12,707 nucleotides of DNA from Candidatus Kapaibacterium sp. Lineage in GTDB: Bacteria; Bacteroidota; Ignavibacteria; Kapaibacteriales; UBA2268. The DNA lies in assembly GCA_938038165.1 (NCBI GenBank), contig CALHRB010000079.1, positions 1 through 12,707 of the forward strand, in the 5' to 3' direction. The position numbers and the translations under genes were made by a program. The notes under the pieces are model-generated. The model had not been told where the DNA came from. It made no database searches and saw nothing but the letters and a program-made list of their open reading frames with translations. Below are positions 1 to 7,804 of this stretch, piece by piece. The stretch's first letter is position 1, and each line of letters opens with the position of its first letter.

Positions 1-893
1 ATGGCAGAATTCTAAATTTTCCCTCAGTTTTTGAATTAGACAGGGGCATTTCCTTTCCGATTACCTTAAAAAGTTCAGAAGAATTAGCTATGAAAGTTTT
101 TTTTACACCAACAGTATTAAATTCATTTGCTGATAGTCTTCTGATAGAGATTGAACATCCATGCAAGTTTGAAAAAGTCATTTATCTCAGGGGAACAAGC
201 GTTACAAATACATTTGTTTTTATTCCAGATACAATTGCGGACGTTGGAACTTCAAACTTCAAAATACCGATTTATTCAAGGAAGCTTTATGATTTCAATT
301 TACCCCCCAACTTACCTTTTGAATTGACACTTAGCTTTGAGGAAAGTTATTTTGCATTAGTTGACAATAATCCTTTTATAGTTTCAAGCGATTTGTTCGG
401 CAAAATAAGAAGATTGAAAATTGAAGGAGTGGCAAAGGATTTATCTTTGAATAATATGATTATAGCTGAATTGGAAGGACTTGTTTGTTTAGGCGACGGA
501 CTAAAAACACCCATCATAATTGAGGAATTCAAATGGAAGAACCAACTTTTGTCAACACATAAACAAAACGGTAGTTTAGAAATCCGAGGCATTTGCCAAC
601 CTGACATAGCAAGAGTTAAGCAATTCCTTAAAACTCAGCTGACAGTTGTGAGCGGTTATTTTAACAGTGAGATCATCTCAAAAATTAAATCTGAGATTAG
701 CGGAAATTATTATTTATCAATTTTCAATATAAATGGAATTGAAGTCGAAAAAATCAATTGGTACAAAAGTGATGAAGTTATCGAGGATAAAAAAATCAAT
801 CTGAATTTCAATGGTTTAGGAGCAGGAACATATTTAATTAGATTGATTTCACCCGATGGTTTACAGGTGAAAATGATTAGTGTTCTCAAATGA
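1..893 (+). CDS. T9SS-sorted surface protein, 5'-truncated by window edge (paralogue of the next gene)
   Basis: The reading frame is open from base 3 to the stop at 891-893, giving at least 296 residues, so the gene begins outside the window. The first in-frame ATG (base 90) is internal: the residues before it (FPITLKSSEELA) align with CPFILKSDNSID of the next gene. Residues 1-69 look like the end of an ASH/Hydin-type beta-sandwich ending in HPC...YLRG. Residues 70-205 form a module shared with the next gene, with PDTIADVGTSNFKIP near 75-89 and IIEEFKW at 172-178. Residues 215-296 look like a T9SS type A sorting domain (YYLSIFNINGIEVE ... GAGTYLIRL ... MISVLK). Inferred role: a secreted or surface-attached protein of unknown function. 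Only 31 bases separate it from the next gene on the same strand, so co-transcription is likely. No catalytic motif was seen. Confidence 0.85.
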   Translation, partial: GRILNFPSVFELDRGISFPITLKSSEELAMKVFFTPTVLNSFADSLLIEIEHPCKFEKVIYLRGTSVTNTFVFIPDTIADVGTSNFKIPIYSRKLYDFNLPPNLPFELTLSFEESYFALVDNNPFIVSSDLFGKIRRLKIEGVAKDLSLNNMIIAELEGLVCLGDGLKTPIIIEEFKWKNQLLSTHKQNGSLEIRGICQPDIARVKQFLKTQLTVVSGYFNSEIISKIKSEISGNYYLSIFNINGIEVEKINWYKSDEVIEDKKINLNFNGLGAGTYLIRLISPDGLQVKMISVLK

Positions 894-924
894 TTTGATT
901 TAACTAGCTGTTTTAGCTGAAGAG

Positions 925-3015
925 ATGAAAAAAATTTTGATATGTATATTATTCATTCAATTTTCAGTTTATTCATTTGCTGAATTGAAAAATAATGTAG
1001 TATCAAGAAGTGCCTGTGGTTTAAAAGTAATACACAAAAGCATAGAAGTAACTTATCGCCATTCCAATTTTTCCGGTAACACTATGCCGGTAGAATTTGA
1101 AATAAGTGAGTTTCCGGATTCTTGTTTCATAGTTGACAATGTTTATCTATGGTGGACTGTGTCTTACAAAGTAAAAAATCCCGAACCTGATGTCAAAGTG
1201 ATTGTTGGGAATGAAATTAAAGATTTCAAAGCAAAGATTGTTGGAGAAGCAGGACCTAAATGCTGGGTTGAAATGGGAACAATCGGTTACAGGGCTGAGA
1301 TAACGGATGCTGTTACCGGCAATGGACTCTATCAAATATCTGTTGAAACATCTCAATATGAAACGGATGGTCTAACGCTTTTAATTATTTACAGAGACTT
1401 GAACTCCAGGCAAGAAGGTCATATTTTTATTCGTGATGGTTTGATTACAAAGGGTGATGGCACTCATTTTACTGATACAACCCAAATTTTAGATGGTTTC
1501 AACGCCTGTGATAACTCAGATTCTGCCTGGGGATTGGTCATTATTTCGGATATTCAAGGGGCTGACCCTTTTTATAATATGATAGTAAACGGAGAAATTC
1601 ACGAATATAAGCCAAAATTTTGGAATTCAGAATTGATACCGATTAATATAAAGAAAAACCAAACTTCATCATTATTTGGCGTAAGTGCTTTTGGTGATTG
1701 CTATTCCTGGGCGGTTATGGGGCTTTATTTCCAGACCACCACCTGTACCGATTGTTTTTATGATAAACATACATTTTCAAATACTAATGATACCCTTGTA
1801 TGCGAAGATGATGAAGTTGATTTACAGGGGTTTGGTGCCGATAAGTATGAATGGATTGACGAGACTGGCAAAGTCATTGGCAAAGGTCGAACTTTTAGAT
1901 ATAAGGCTAAGAAAAACAGCAAGATTATAGTTCGAGGTTATTATAACTCTTGTGGTTATGATGAAGATAGCTTAACTATAAGGGTTATAAAAAAGCCGGA
2001 AATCTTTGTCGAATCCAATCCTCAGGAAAAAGCTTGTGTTATGACTCCTAATATTTTCAAAGTTAAAATTAAAAACATAGGAATTCAAAGCGAAAAAATT
2101 TTGGGTATATTACTTAAAACTGGAACTGACTTCACAATAAAAAATATGATTGCTTGCCCTTTTATTCTTAAATCAGATAATAGTATAGATATTGAAATTG
2201 AATTAAAACCAACCGTTCTTGGTATTTTAAAAGATACAATAAACGTCCTGATTGAAAATCCATGCCAGGTGAAATACCCGATACCTTTGGAAGGGGAAGG
2301 ATTGATTAATAATTCATTTGTTTCATTGCCTGATACTTCTGCAATAATTGGAACAACAAACTTCCAAATACCACTCAAAGGGAGACTGATTTGTAAAGTA
2401 TATGATTCTGTGTTCATTAATTTCAGTGGTATAATATCATTTGATGATTCTGCTTATGAGTTAGATATAAACAATAGCATAAACGTGATTCAAAGCTATG
2501 TCTCAAAAGGGAACAGGAAATTAAAAGTAAGCGGTAGAATATTCAATGTGATTGATTCAATTAATACTATTGCAATATTAAACGGCAAAGTCCTTTTTGG
2601 CAAGCAGCATACAACTCCTTTCATCATTGAGGAATTCAAATGGGAAGATAAGTCAATCGAAGTTGTAAAAGATGATGGCAGTTTAACTGTTGATGCATGT
2701 GTTTTTGAACTTGGACAGATTGAATTGTTAAAAAACCTTGATTTTAATATAGTACAAAATTATTCATCGAATGAAATAATGATAGAAATAATAAATTTAA
2801 ACAAGAACTCTTTTTTTTCATCCTCAGATTTTCTAATTGTTTTTAATAATTTAGGAGAACAAATAATTCAAACGGATTTTAGTCCAGCCAAAACATTATC
2901 AGGTAAATCGGAAATCATCTTAGAATTTTCAAAACAGCATTCCGAAGGGCTATATTTTATATTATTAAAAATAGATCATTCCTTAATCAGCAAGAAATTT
3001 TTGTATTTAAGGTAA
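925..3015 (+). CDS. Multidomain T9SS-sorted surface protein with ASH-like domain
   Basis: This 696-residue protein starts with a signal peptide (residues 1-19, MKKILICILFIQFSVYSFA). Residues 55-273 form a beta-rich domain with YLWWTVSY, NGLYQISVET and GLTLLIIYRD, a pattern seen in large surface proteins and similar to DUF3344; that family assignment is tentative. A Cys-rich link (TTCTDC, 272-277) leads to an Ig-like segment at 285-356. Residues 358-459 resemble an ASH/Hydin (choice-of-anchor D) domain. Residues 465-595 are the module shared with the upstream gene (PDTSAIIGTTNFQIP and IIEEFKW at 567-573). Residues 630-696 are a diverged T9SS sorting domain ending KKFLYLR. It lies 31 bases after its paralogue, and its stop is one base from the stop of the convergent downstream gene. 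No enzyme motif is visible, so a structural or adhesive role is inferred. The ATG at 925 is supported by the signal peptide; no good Shine-Dalgarno sequence precedes it. Confidence 0.9.
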   Translation: MKKILICILFIQFSVYSFAELKNNVVSRSACGLKVIHKSIEVTYRHSNFSGNTMPVEFEISEFPDSCFIVDNVYLWWTVSYKVKNPEPDVKVIVGNEIKDFKAKIVGEAGPKCWVEMGTIGYRAEITDAVTGNGLYQISVETSQYETDGLTLLIIYRDLNSRQEGHIFIRDGLITKGDGTHFTDTTQILDGFNACDNSDSAWGLVIISDIQGADPFYNMIVNGEIHEYKPKFWNSELIPINIKKNQTSSLFGVSAFGDCYSWAVMGLYFQTTTCTDCFYDKHTFSNTNDTLVCEDDEVDLQGFGADKYEWIDETGKVIGKGRTFRYKAKKNSKIIVRGYYNSCGYDEDSLTIRVIKKPEIFVESNPQEKACVMTPNIFKVKIKNIGIQSEKILGILLKTGTDFTIKNMIACPFILKSDNSIDIEIELKPTVLGILKDTINVLIENPCQVKYPIPLEGEGLINNSFVSLPDTSAIIGTTNFQIPLKGRLICKVYDSVFINFSGIISFDDSAYELDINNSINVIQSYVSKGNRKLKVSGRIFNVIDSINTIAILNGKVLFGKQHTTPFIIEEFKWEDKSIEVVKDDGSLTVDACVFELGQIELLKNLDFNIVQNYSSNEIMIEIINLNKNSFFSSSDFLIVFNNLGEQIIQTDFSPAKTLSGKSEIILEFSKQHSEGLYFILLKIDHSLISKKFLYLR

Positions 3016-3016
3016 T

Positions 3017-5332
3017 TTATTCGAAAAGACTGATGGAGTTTGTTTTTACTGATGAAATCTTTAAAGCCTTTTCAGCATTAGAGAGTAAAGTTTCAATATT
3101 ATCTTTGGATTCAGCCTGAGCAATTCCGATACTGATGGTAACGTTGAATTTCTTTGAGTCATGCTCAATGAAGGTTCTCGCAACATCTTTCCGAAGTTTT
3201 TCAGCCCATTTGTTAGCTTCGAGTAGATTTAGACCGGGAAGGAGAATGCCGTAATTGCCTCCTCTTGACTTTCCAAGTATATAATAGGGTTTCAGACTCC
3301 CTTTGGTGATTTTCATTACATGTTGAAAAATTTGCTCGTTTCTTTCCTGATAAGAAGATGGATCGAAAGAAGAATATTTATCAATTTTAAACAAACACAA
3401 AGTCAGATTGGTTTTCATATCTTTTGATTTGGCAATTTCCTCAACAATTCGCTGATTGAAGGCATTTGTATTCATTATTCCGGTAGTGTTATCAAACAAA
3501 GCACTTGATTGAAGGACTTCCATCATCATAACGTGTTCGATGCTAACACCTGCATTTTCTGCCATTGTTTCGAGCACACTAATGTCATAAGCAGTAATAC
3601 CATTTCGTTCAAACCCTTCGATGAACAAGGCTCCATATATATCAGTGATTGATTTAAGAGGGACGCCGGCAAAAAAACCGCCTATAAGTTTGCCTTCTTC
3701 GGGATGTGTGCGGATTACACTTTCAGAAAGGTTCGACTCATTAACTGTTTTGCCTGTTAAAACCACTTTACCAACAAGAGAATTCTTCAAATCAATAACA
3801 GTCCCAATTTTCAATTCTTTACCTTCAACTTTAGTCTTGTATCCTTTTATGCACCAGTTATTGACTTTCTCATCATATATAACTACACCAATTGTTGTAA
3901 AATCGAAAATCTTGGTAGCAGATTCAATTATTGAATCAGTCAAGCTTTGCATAGATGGAGCCTTGAGAGAAGTGTAATGTCTGAAAAGGCTTATTGCTCC
4001 AAGGGCTTTCGAAGCCTGCATTAATTCATATTTTTCGGTATAACTTTCGACCAAAGCACTGATTAATTTGGTGAAATGTCCCATAAAACCAACTGTGAAA
4101 GCATCATAAGCCTCGATTATTGTTGAATCGGCACATAAGATACCAATAACAGCATTTTTATAAAATACAGGAACACCAATAAAGGAATTGACTGGCACAG
4201 TCCTTGAATAATATGGAATCAAATCGGTTACAGCTGAAGTATTTATTTCGGTTAGTATTTCAGGTTTTACGTTGAGGACAATCTGGCTGATAACATCATT
4301 TTTTAATGGAATTTTTTTTCGGGTTGTTAGTGCGTCAGGTATTTCGGAATCAATAGATTCGAGAATTAATTGCTGCTTTTCGTGATTAACAAGGAAAAAA
4401 GCGGCTGTTCTTGTATTTGTAACAGAGCGAACAACTTTGAGAACTCTCAGCAGGAAAAACTCAAACTCTTTTTTGGGTTCGTAACCTGCTATTCTCTCGT
4501 TATCTACTAAAGCTGACAAAGTAACATCGACGTTTATCTGCTTGAAGTTTTGTGTAACAGTTTTATTTCCATTAAACTGGTCTTGTGGTTTTGAAGTATC
4601 TTCCCGTATTTCTTTTTTAGTGTTATTTCCTGATGCTGGTTCACCTTTGAGTTCATACTCTTTGGGTGGTTCAATTTTTTGTTCATTTGGTTTTATATTT
4701 TCTTCAATTTTATTTTCAGAATGTTTGCTTAAATCAATATCCAGCGGAGAAAGTCCGGGAACGATTTCAGAATCCGCAGTTTTTACATTCGGGGTTTCAA
4801 TTGCAGGTTCTTTTTTTTGCGATTTTGATTTTATTCTAATTTCCGAGACCTCATCACCAAAAACAATATCTTCAATGATATCAGACTTTACAGGGGTTTT
4901 AACTAATATAAGAGGCTGAGTAGGTGCTTGTGTCTTCTTATCTTCTTCTTTTTTCTTTATTTTAAATCCTTCCTCAGCACGCTCAAATTCCTTTTGGTTC
5001 ATTTCACCAGATTTAACCGGGTCGTCGTTGGCAAATGTTGATTCAAAATTTTCGAAAACCTGCCTGACAGAGTCTTTATCCCTGATCTCTGAAACAGTAA
5101 ATGAAGGAGGTTTAGAACCAGGGGTGTAAATTGATCCAACATAATCTTTAAGTCTTTGTGAAATCATCAAAAATAATGCAACCGCCCCGAGAATTGATAC
5201 TGAAACACCAATTAATCTTATTGCAAGCTCAGGCAGAAAAATTGCAATAAGTAATCCAACAATGATTATTACAATAGTAAGTCCATCGCCCGGAACAAGA
5301 ATTTTACGAATATTTATTTTTCGTTTAATCAT
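3017..5332 (-). CDS. Membrane-anchored tandem-GAF protein with degenerate GGDEF domain
   Basis: This 771-residue protein has two hydrophobic segments near the N-terminus (about 17-33 and 38-57), which should place the rest in the cytoplasm. A long charged, Lys/Glu/Pro-rich, low-complexity linker follows (about 66-285). Residues 286-430 look like a first GAF domain (FIGVPVFYKNAVIGILCAD at 384-402) and 460-605 like a second (FAGVPLKSITDIYGALFIEG at 554-573). Residues 610-770 have the GGDEF fold pattern: DNTTGIMNTNAF matches the usual D-x-LTG-x-x-NR-x-x-F start, and VTISIGIA at 731-738 matches the conserved end. The signature is GGNYG at 691-695 (RGGNYGILLPG) instead of GG(D/E)EF. The metal- and substrate-binding acidic pair is therefore missing, and diguanylate cyclase activity is unlikely. 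It is probably a signal-responsive scaffold or a c-di-GMP or nucleotide sensor; the ligand is unknown. It lies 148 bases downstream of the receptor gene on the same strand. Confidence 0.9.
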   Translation of the reverse strand: MIKRKINIRKILVPGDGLTIVIIIVGLLIAIFLPELAIRLIGVSVSILGAVALFLMISQRLKDYVGSIYTPGSKPPSFTVSEIRDKDSVRQVFENFESTFANDDPVKSGEMNQKEFERAEEGFKIKKKEEDKKTQAPTQPLILVKTPVKSDIIEDIVFGDEVSEIRIKSKSQKKEPAIETPNVKTADSEIVPGLSPLDIDLSKHSENKIEENIKPNEQKIEPPKEYELKGEPASGNNTKKEIREDTSKPQDQFNGNKTVTQNFKQINVDVTLSALVDNERIAGYEPKKEFEFFLLRVLKVVRSVTNTRTAAFFLVNHEKQQLILESIDSEIPDALTTRKKIPLKNDVISQIVLNVKPEILTEINTSAVTDLIPYYSRTVPVNSFIGVPVFYKNAVIGILCADSTIIEAYDAFTVGFMGHFTKLISALVESYTEKYELMQASKALGAISLFRHYTSLKAPSMQSLTDSIIESATKIFDFTTIGVVIYDEKVNNWCIKGYKTKVEGKELKIGTVIDLKNSLVGKVVLTGKTVNESNLSESVIRTHPEEGKLIGGFFAGVPLKSITDIYGALFIEGFERNGITAYDISVLETMAENAGVSIEHVMMMEVLQSSALFDNTTGIMNTNAFNQRIVEEIAKSKDMKTNLTLCLFKIDKYSSFDPSSYQERNEQIFQHVMKITKGSLKPYYILGKSRGGNYGILLPGLNLLEANKWAEKLRKDVARTFIEHDSKKFNVTISIGIAQAESKDNIETLLSNAEKALKISSVKTNSISLFE

Positions 5333-5379
5333 AAGGATATTAATAAAAGAAAAAACATTTCTCCCCCCGAAGAAAAGTC

Positions 5380-5441
5380 AAAATGCAAATACTTAATTTT
5401 TTTTCAAATTTCAAAAAAAAATCTTATGAAATTTGCATTTT
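5380..5441. repeat. Nested inverted repeat between receptor gene and GAF/GGDEF gene
   Basis: AAAATGCAAAT (5380-5390) and ATTTGCATTTT (5431-5441) form a perfect 11-bp inverted repeat. Inside it, ATTTTTTTT (5396-5404) faces a run of As ending in T (5414-5422), a second stem with a nine-base loop. The position after the receptor stop on the minus strand fits a terminator. A regulator site for the downstream GAF/GGDEF gene is also possible. Confidence 0.5.
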
Positions 5442-5480
5442 TTTATTGATTAACTAAAATTCATGAGAGAATATAAAATT

Positions 5481-7721
5481 TTATTCGGCTGAAATTTTTA
5501 ACGAGGCAAAAAAAGTTCGTCCCCAGGCTATTGGTAATACGGTTGAACCAGAACTGTGGAAACCCTCGATTGATGGTGCTGATTGAGTAATATTAATAAC
5601 ATTGAGCAAATTTTTTCCTCCAATCAAAAGGTTAAAATTGAAATTATGATATAATTCCAATTTAAAATTATAAGACAGAGTGAAATCCAATGTATGATAA
5701 TCATCGATGTAATATTTGAGTGGTTTTCTGTCAGAACTGAGGGTGAAACCCGGTTGCCTGCCAGTGTATTTATAAAATAATGATAATTTAATGTTAAAGA
5801 GAGCCCAATCATAAATCAGATTTGTTTTGAATTCAGGTGAGAAACTGAAACTTTCGTCAGGCGTGAGAAAATTTTCAGGTTTATTATATCTTCCTACATA
5901 TGAAAAACCTGAATTAAAAGTAACACTTGGACTAAAAAAGCTAAAGTTAAAGTCTCCACCAAGTGTTTTATATTGTCCTATATTCGTATAGGAAAATTCA
6001 TCTTTTTTGATTGCAGCCAACGTGATTAAATCATCAATGTTATTGAAAAAAATCCTCGGCTCGAATTTCATCAGAAACTCGTCTGAGTGAATTTGGTAAG
6101 AGAAAACTCCATTAATGCTATGAGATTTTTCCGCTTTGAGATCTGACCTTCCCTGAATATTATGGTTTATATCAACAAAGTTGAAAAACAATTCTTTTAA
6201 GCTTGGTGATCTGAAACCACGGGCATAAGAAAGGCGAAGAATAAAATCATCGTTAATGTTCCATTTGATATTCAAGGAGGGGACAATAGGAGCATCGTAT
6301 CTTGAGTTGTAAACAATCCTCAAAGCAGGTTGTAAAATTAAGTAATTCATAAATTTATATTGAAAACTCAGGAATGCGGCATAATCTCCAATATCCTGTG
6401 TCAGGTTTTCAATTCTTTTTCCTCCTGCATCTTCAAGATTAATATCGAAACCAACCTGATAACTTAATTCCTTGATGGCAGCGTCGCGGCTGAATGTTCC
6501 TCTCAGTAATATTGAATTGAATGCGGAAGTGTCCTGTGCATTAGAATCAGAAGTTAGGACTTCTTCCAAGGTAATAAGGTTTTTAAAGAATGTATTCTTT
6601 TTTCTTTTGAAGTTTGAATAGCTTGCAATAAAATCAATATACTTGTTCTCCCCAATTTTCCCTTTGATGAAGAAAGAATTACCTAATCTGTTAGTAAAGT
6701 ATTTATCATCAAATGCAGATTCTCGGTAAGGCAATCTTGGTTCTCCCCGGTTTAGTATGAATTCGTAAAAGAAATTTCCAGAATATTTAAATTCGATATC
6801 TCCAAAATTTTTAGCGATTGAGAAATTAGCAAAATATTGCTCTTTGGGCTTCCATTCTTTAAACCGTATTTTATTAGAGTTAGAAAAACCAGCAAAAAAA
6901 TACCTCCCACCATTTAAATGAAACCTATAATCACTTATATTCAGCGTTAGATCGGCATCAAAATTTGCAACGCCCACCGATTCGTAGTATGAATTAACAG
7001 ATGTGCCGAATTGATTTTTTATATCTTTCGAAATAATATTAATAACTCCTCCAAGAGCATCAGTGCCATAAATTGCCGACATTGGACCCTCGATTATTTC
7101 AATTCTTTCGGCATTGTTCAAGTTTAACTGATTTAAGTCAATATTTCCGTTTAAACGCCCGATCACAGGAACGCCGTCAATCATAATCTTGACGTTCTGC
7201 CCCGAAATACCGTCAAGACTGATATTGCTCCCGAGTATGTTATCCACTCCTATTCTAATATTCATCTCTGTAGCGAGCACATCCCTTAGATTTACAGCTG
7301 CTTGACTTGATATTCTATCTTTATTCAGCACGTTTACAGGAAAGACAGATTGTTGTGTTGTCGTTGGAATAAATTGACCAGTTGTAACGACTTCATTGAG
7401 CATTATCGAGATTGGTTCCATATAATATGTTATATCTTTTGTTTTGGTTTCAATTGTGTCCTCAATTGATTGATAGCCAATAAAAGTAATTTTAACAATA
7501 GATTTTTTTTGGAAAGGATTTTTTACATATCCAAATTTGTTGGTTTTTAATATTATCGTAGAGTCATTACAACTGTTTTCGAAGCAGTTGATCGTAACAG
7601 TTGCGTTATGAAGTGGAATTTTGTTTGCATTGTCGAGTACATAAATATTATAGGAATAAGCAGAATAACAGATTATTAAGATTATAGGTATAATTACTAA
7701 ATATTTAGCAAAATTTATCAT
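5481..7721 (-). CDS. TonB-dependent outer-membrane receptor, HmuR-like (probable heme importer)
   Basis: This 746-residue protein has a signal peptide (about 1-23) and a carboxypeptidase-regulatory-like beta-sandwich (about 25-105, FIGYQSIEDTI) leading into LNEVVTTG. The plug domain follows at about 120-235 (MIDGVPV at 180-186; EIIEGPMSAIYGTDALGGVINIISK at 208-232). The rest is a beta-barrel of alternating aromatic strands. Residues 502-528 read GFRSPSLKELFF ... RSDL, in the place of the YRAP/FRAP and NPDL motifs of heme receptors such as HmuR; both motifs are altered. The length is normal for the family. Receptors of this kind import a ligand across the outer membrane using TonB-ExbBD energy. 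Heme as ligand is inferred mainly from the HmuY-like gene 83 bases upstream on the same strand; another iron complex or cobalamin remains possible. No Shine-Dalgarno sequence is seen before the ATG, as is common in Bacteroidota. Confidence 0.93.
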   Translation of the reverse strand: MINFAKYLVIIPIILIICYSAYSYNIYVLDNANKIPLHNATVTINCFENSCNDSTIILKTNKFGYVKNPFQKKSIVKITFIGYQSIEDTIETKTKDITYYMEPISIMLNEVVTTGQFIPTTTQQSVFPVNVLNKDRISSQAAVNLRDVLATEMNIRIGVDNILGSNISLDGISGQNVKIMIDGVPVIGRLNGNIDLNQLNLNNAERIEIIEGPMSAIYGTDALGGVINIISKDIKNQFGTSVNSYYESVGVANFDADLTLNISDYRFHLNGGRYFFAGFSNSNKIRFKEWKPKEQYFANFSIAKNFGDIEFKYSGNFFYEFILNRGEPRLPYRESAFDDKYFTNRLGNSFFIKGKIGENKYIDFIASYSNFKRKKNTFFKNLITLEEVLTSDSNAQDTSAFNSILLRGTFSRDAAIKELSYQVGFDINLEDAGGKRIENLTQDIGDYAAFLSFQYKFMNYLILQPALRIVYNSRYDAPIVPSLNIKWNINDDFILRLSYARGFRSPSLKELFFNFVDINHNIQGRSDLKAEKSHSINGVFSYQIHSDEFLMKFEPRIFFNNIDDLITLAAIKKDEFSYTNIGQYKTLGGDFNFSFFSPSVTFNSGFSYVGRYNKPENFLTPDESFSFSPEFKTNLIYDWALFNIKLSLFYKYTGRQPGFTLSSDRKPLKYYIDDYHTLDFTLSYNFKLELYHNFNFNLLIGGKNLLNVINITQSAPSIEGFHSSGSTVLPIAWGRTFFASLKISAE

Positions 7722-7749
7722 TTTATTAACTATAAAAGCACATTAAACA

Positions 7750-7780
7750 AAAGCAGGAGATGATTCAAACCTCCTGCTTT
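7750..7780. terminator. Hairpin between HmuY-like gene and receptor gene (possible partial terminator)
   Basis: AAAGCAGGAG (7750-7759) and CTCCTGCTTT (7771-7780) form a perfect 10-bp stem with an 11-base loop. In the minus-strand transcript it lies 24 bases past the stop of the HmuY-like gene and 28 bases before the receptor ATG. On that strand only a weak U-run follows (about 16 bases with a UUUU). It may act as an attenuator, an RNA stabiliser or a processing site that gives more of the first protein than of the receptor. Confidence 0.55.
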
Positions 7781-7804
7781 GATTAAACTTTGTTTTTTTT
7801 GTTT

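Noticed and set aside
90..893. Complete 267-residue gene starting at ATG 90
   Set aside because: The frame is open back to base 3 and the residues before ATG 90 align with the paralogous gene, so this ATG is internal and the gene is truncated by the window edge.
1685..1930. Overlapping plus-strand open frame of 81 codons
   Set aside because: It lies wholly within the second surface-protein gene in another frame and shows no protein-like pattern.
3017..3510. Active diguanylate cyclase
   Set aside because: The catalytic signature is GGNYG instead of GG(D/E)EF, so the acidic residues needed for catalysis are missing.
3621..4919. Plus-strand open frames of 118 and 125 codons inside the GAF/GGDEF gene
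   Set aside because: They are antisense shadows of a well-supported gene; their translations show no domain pattern.
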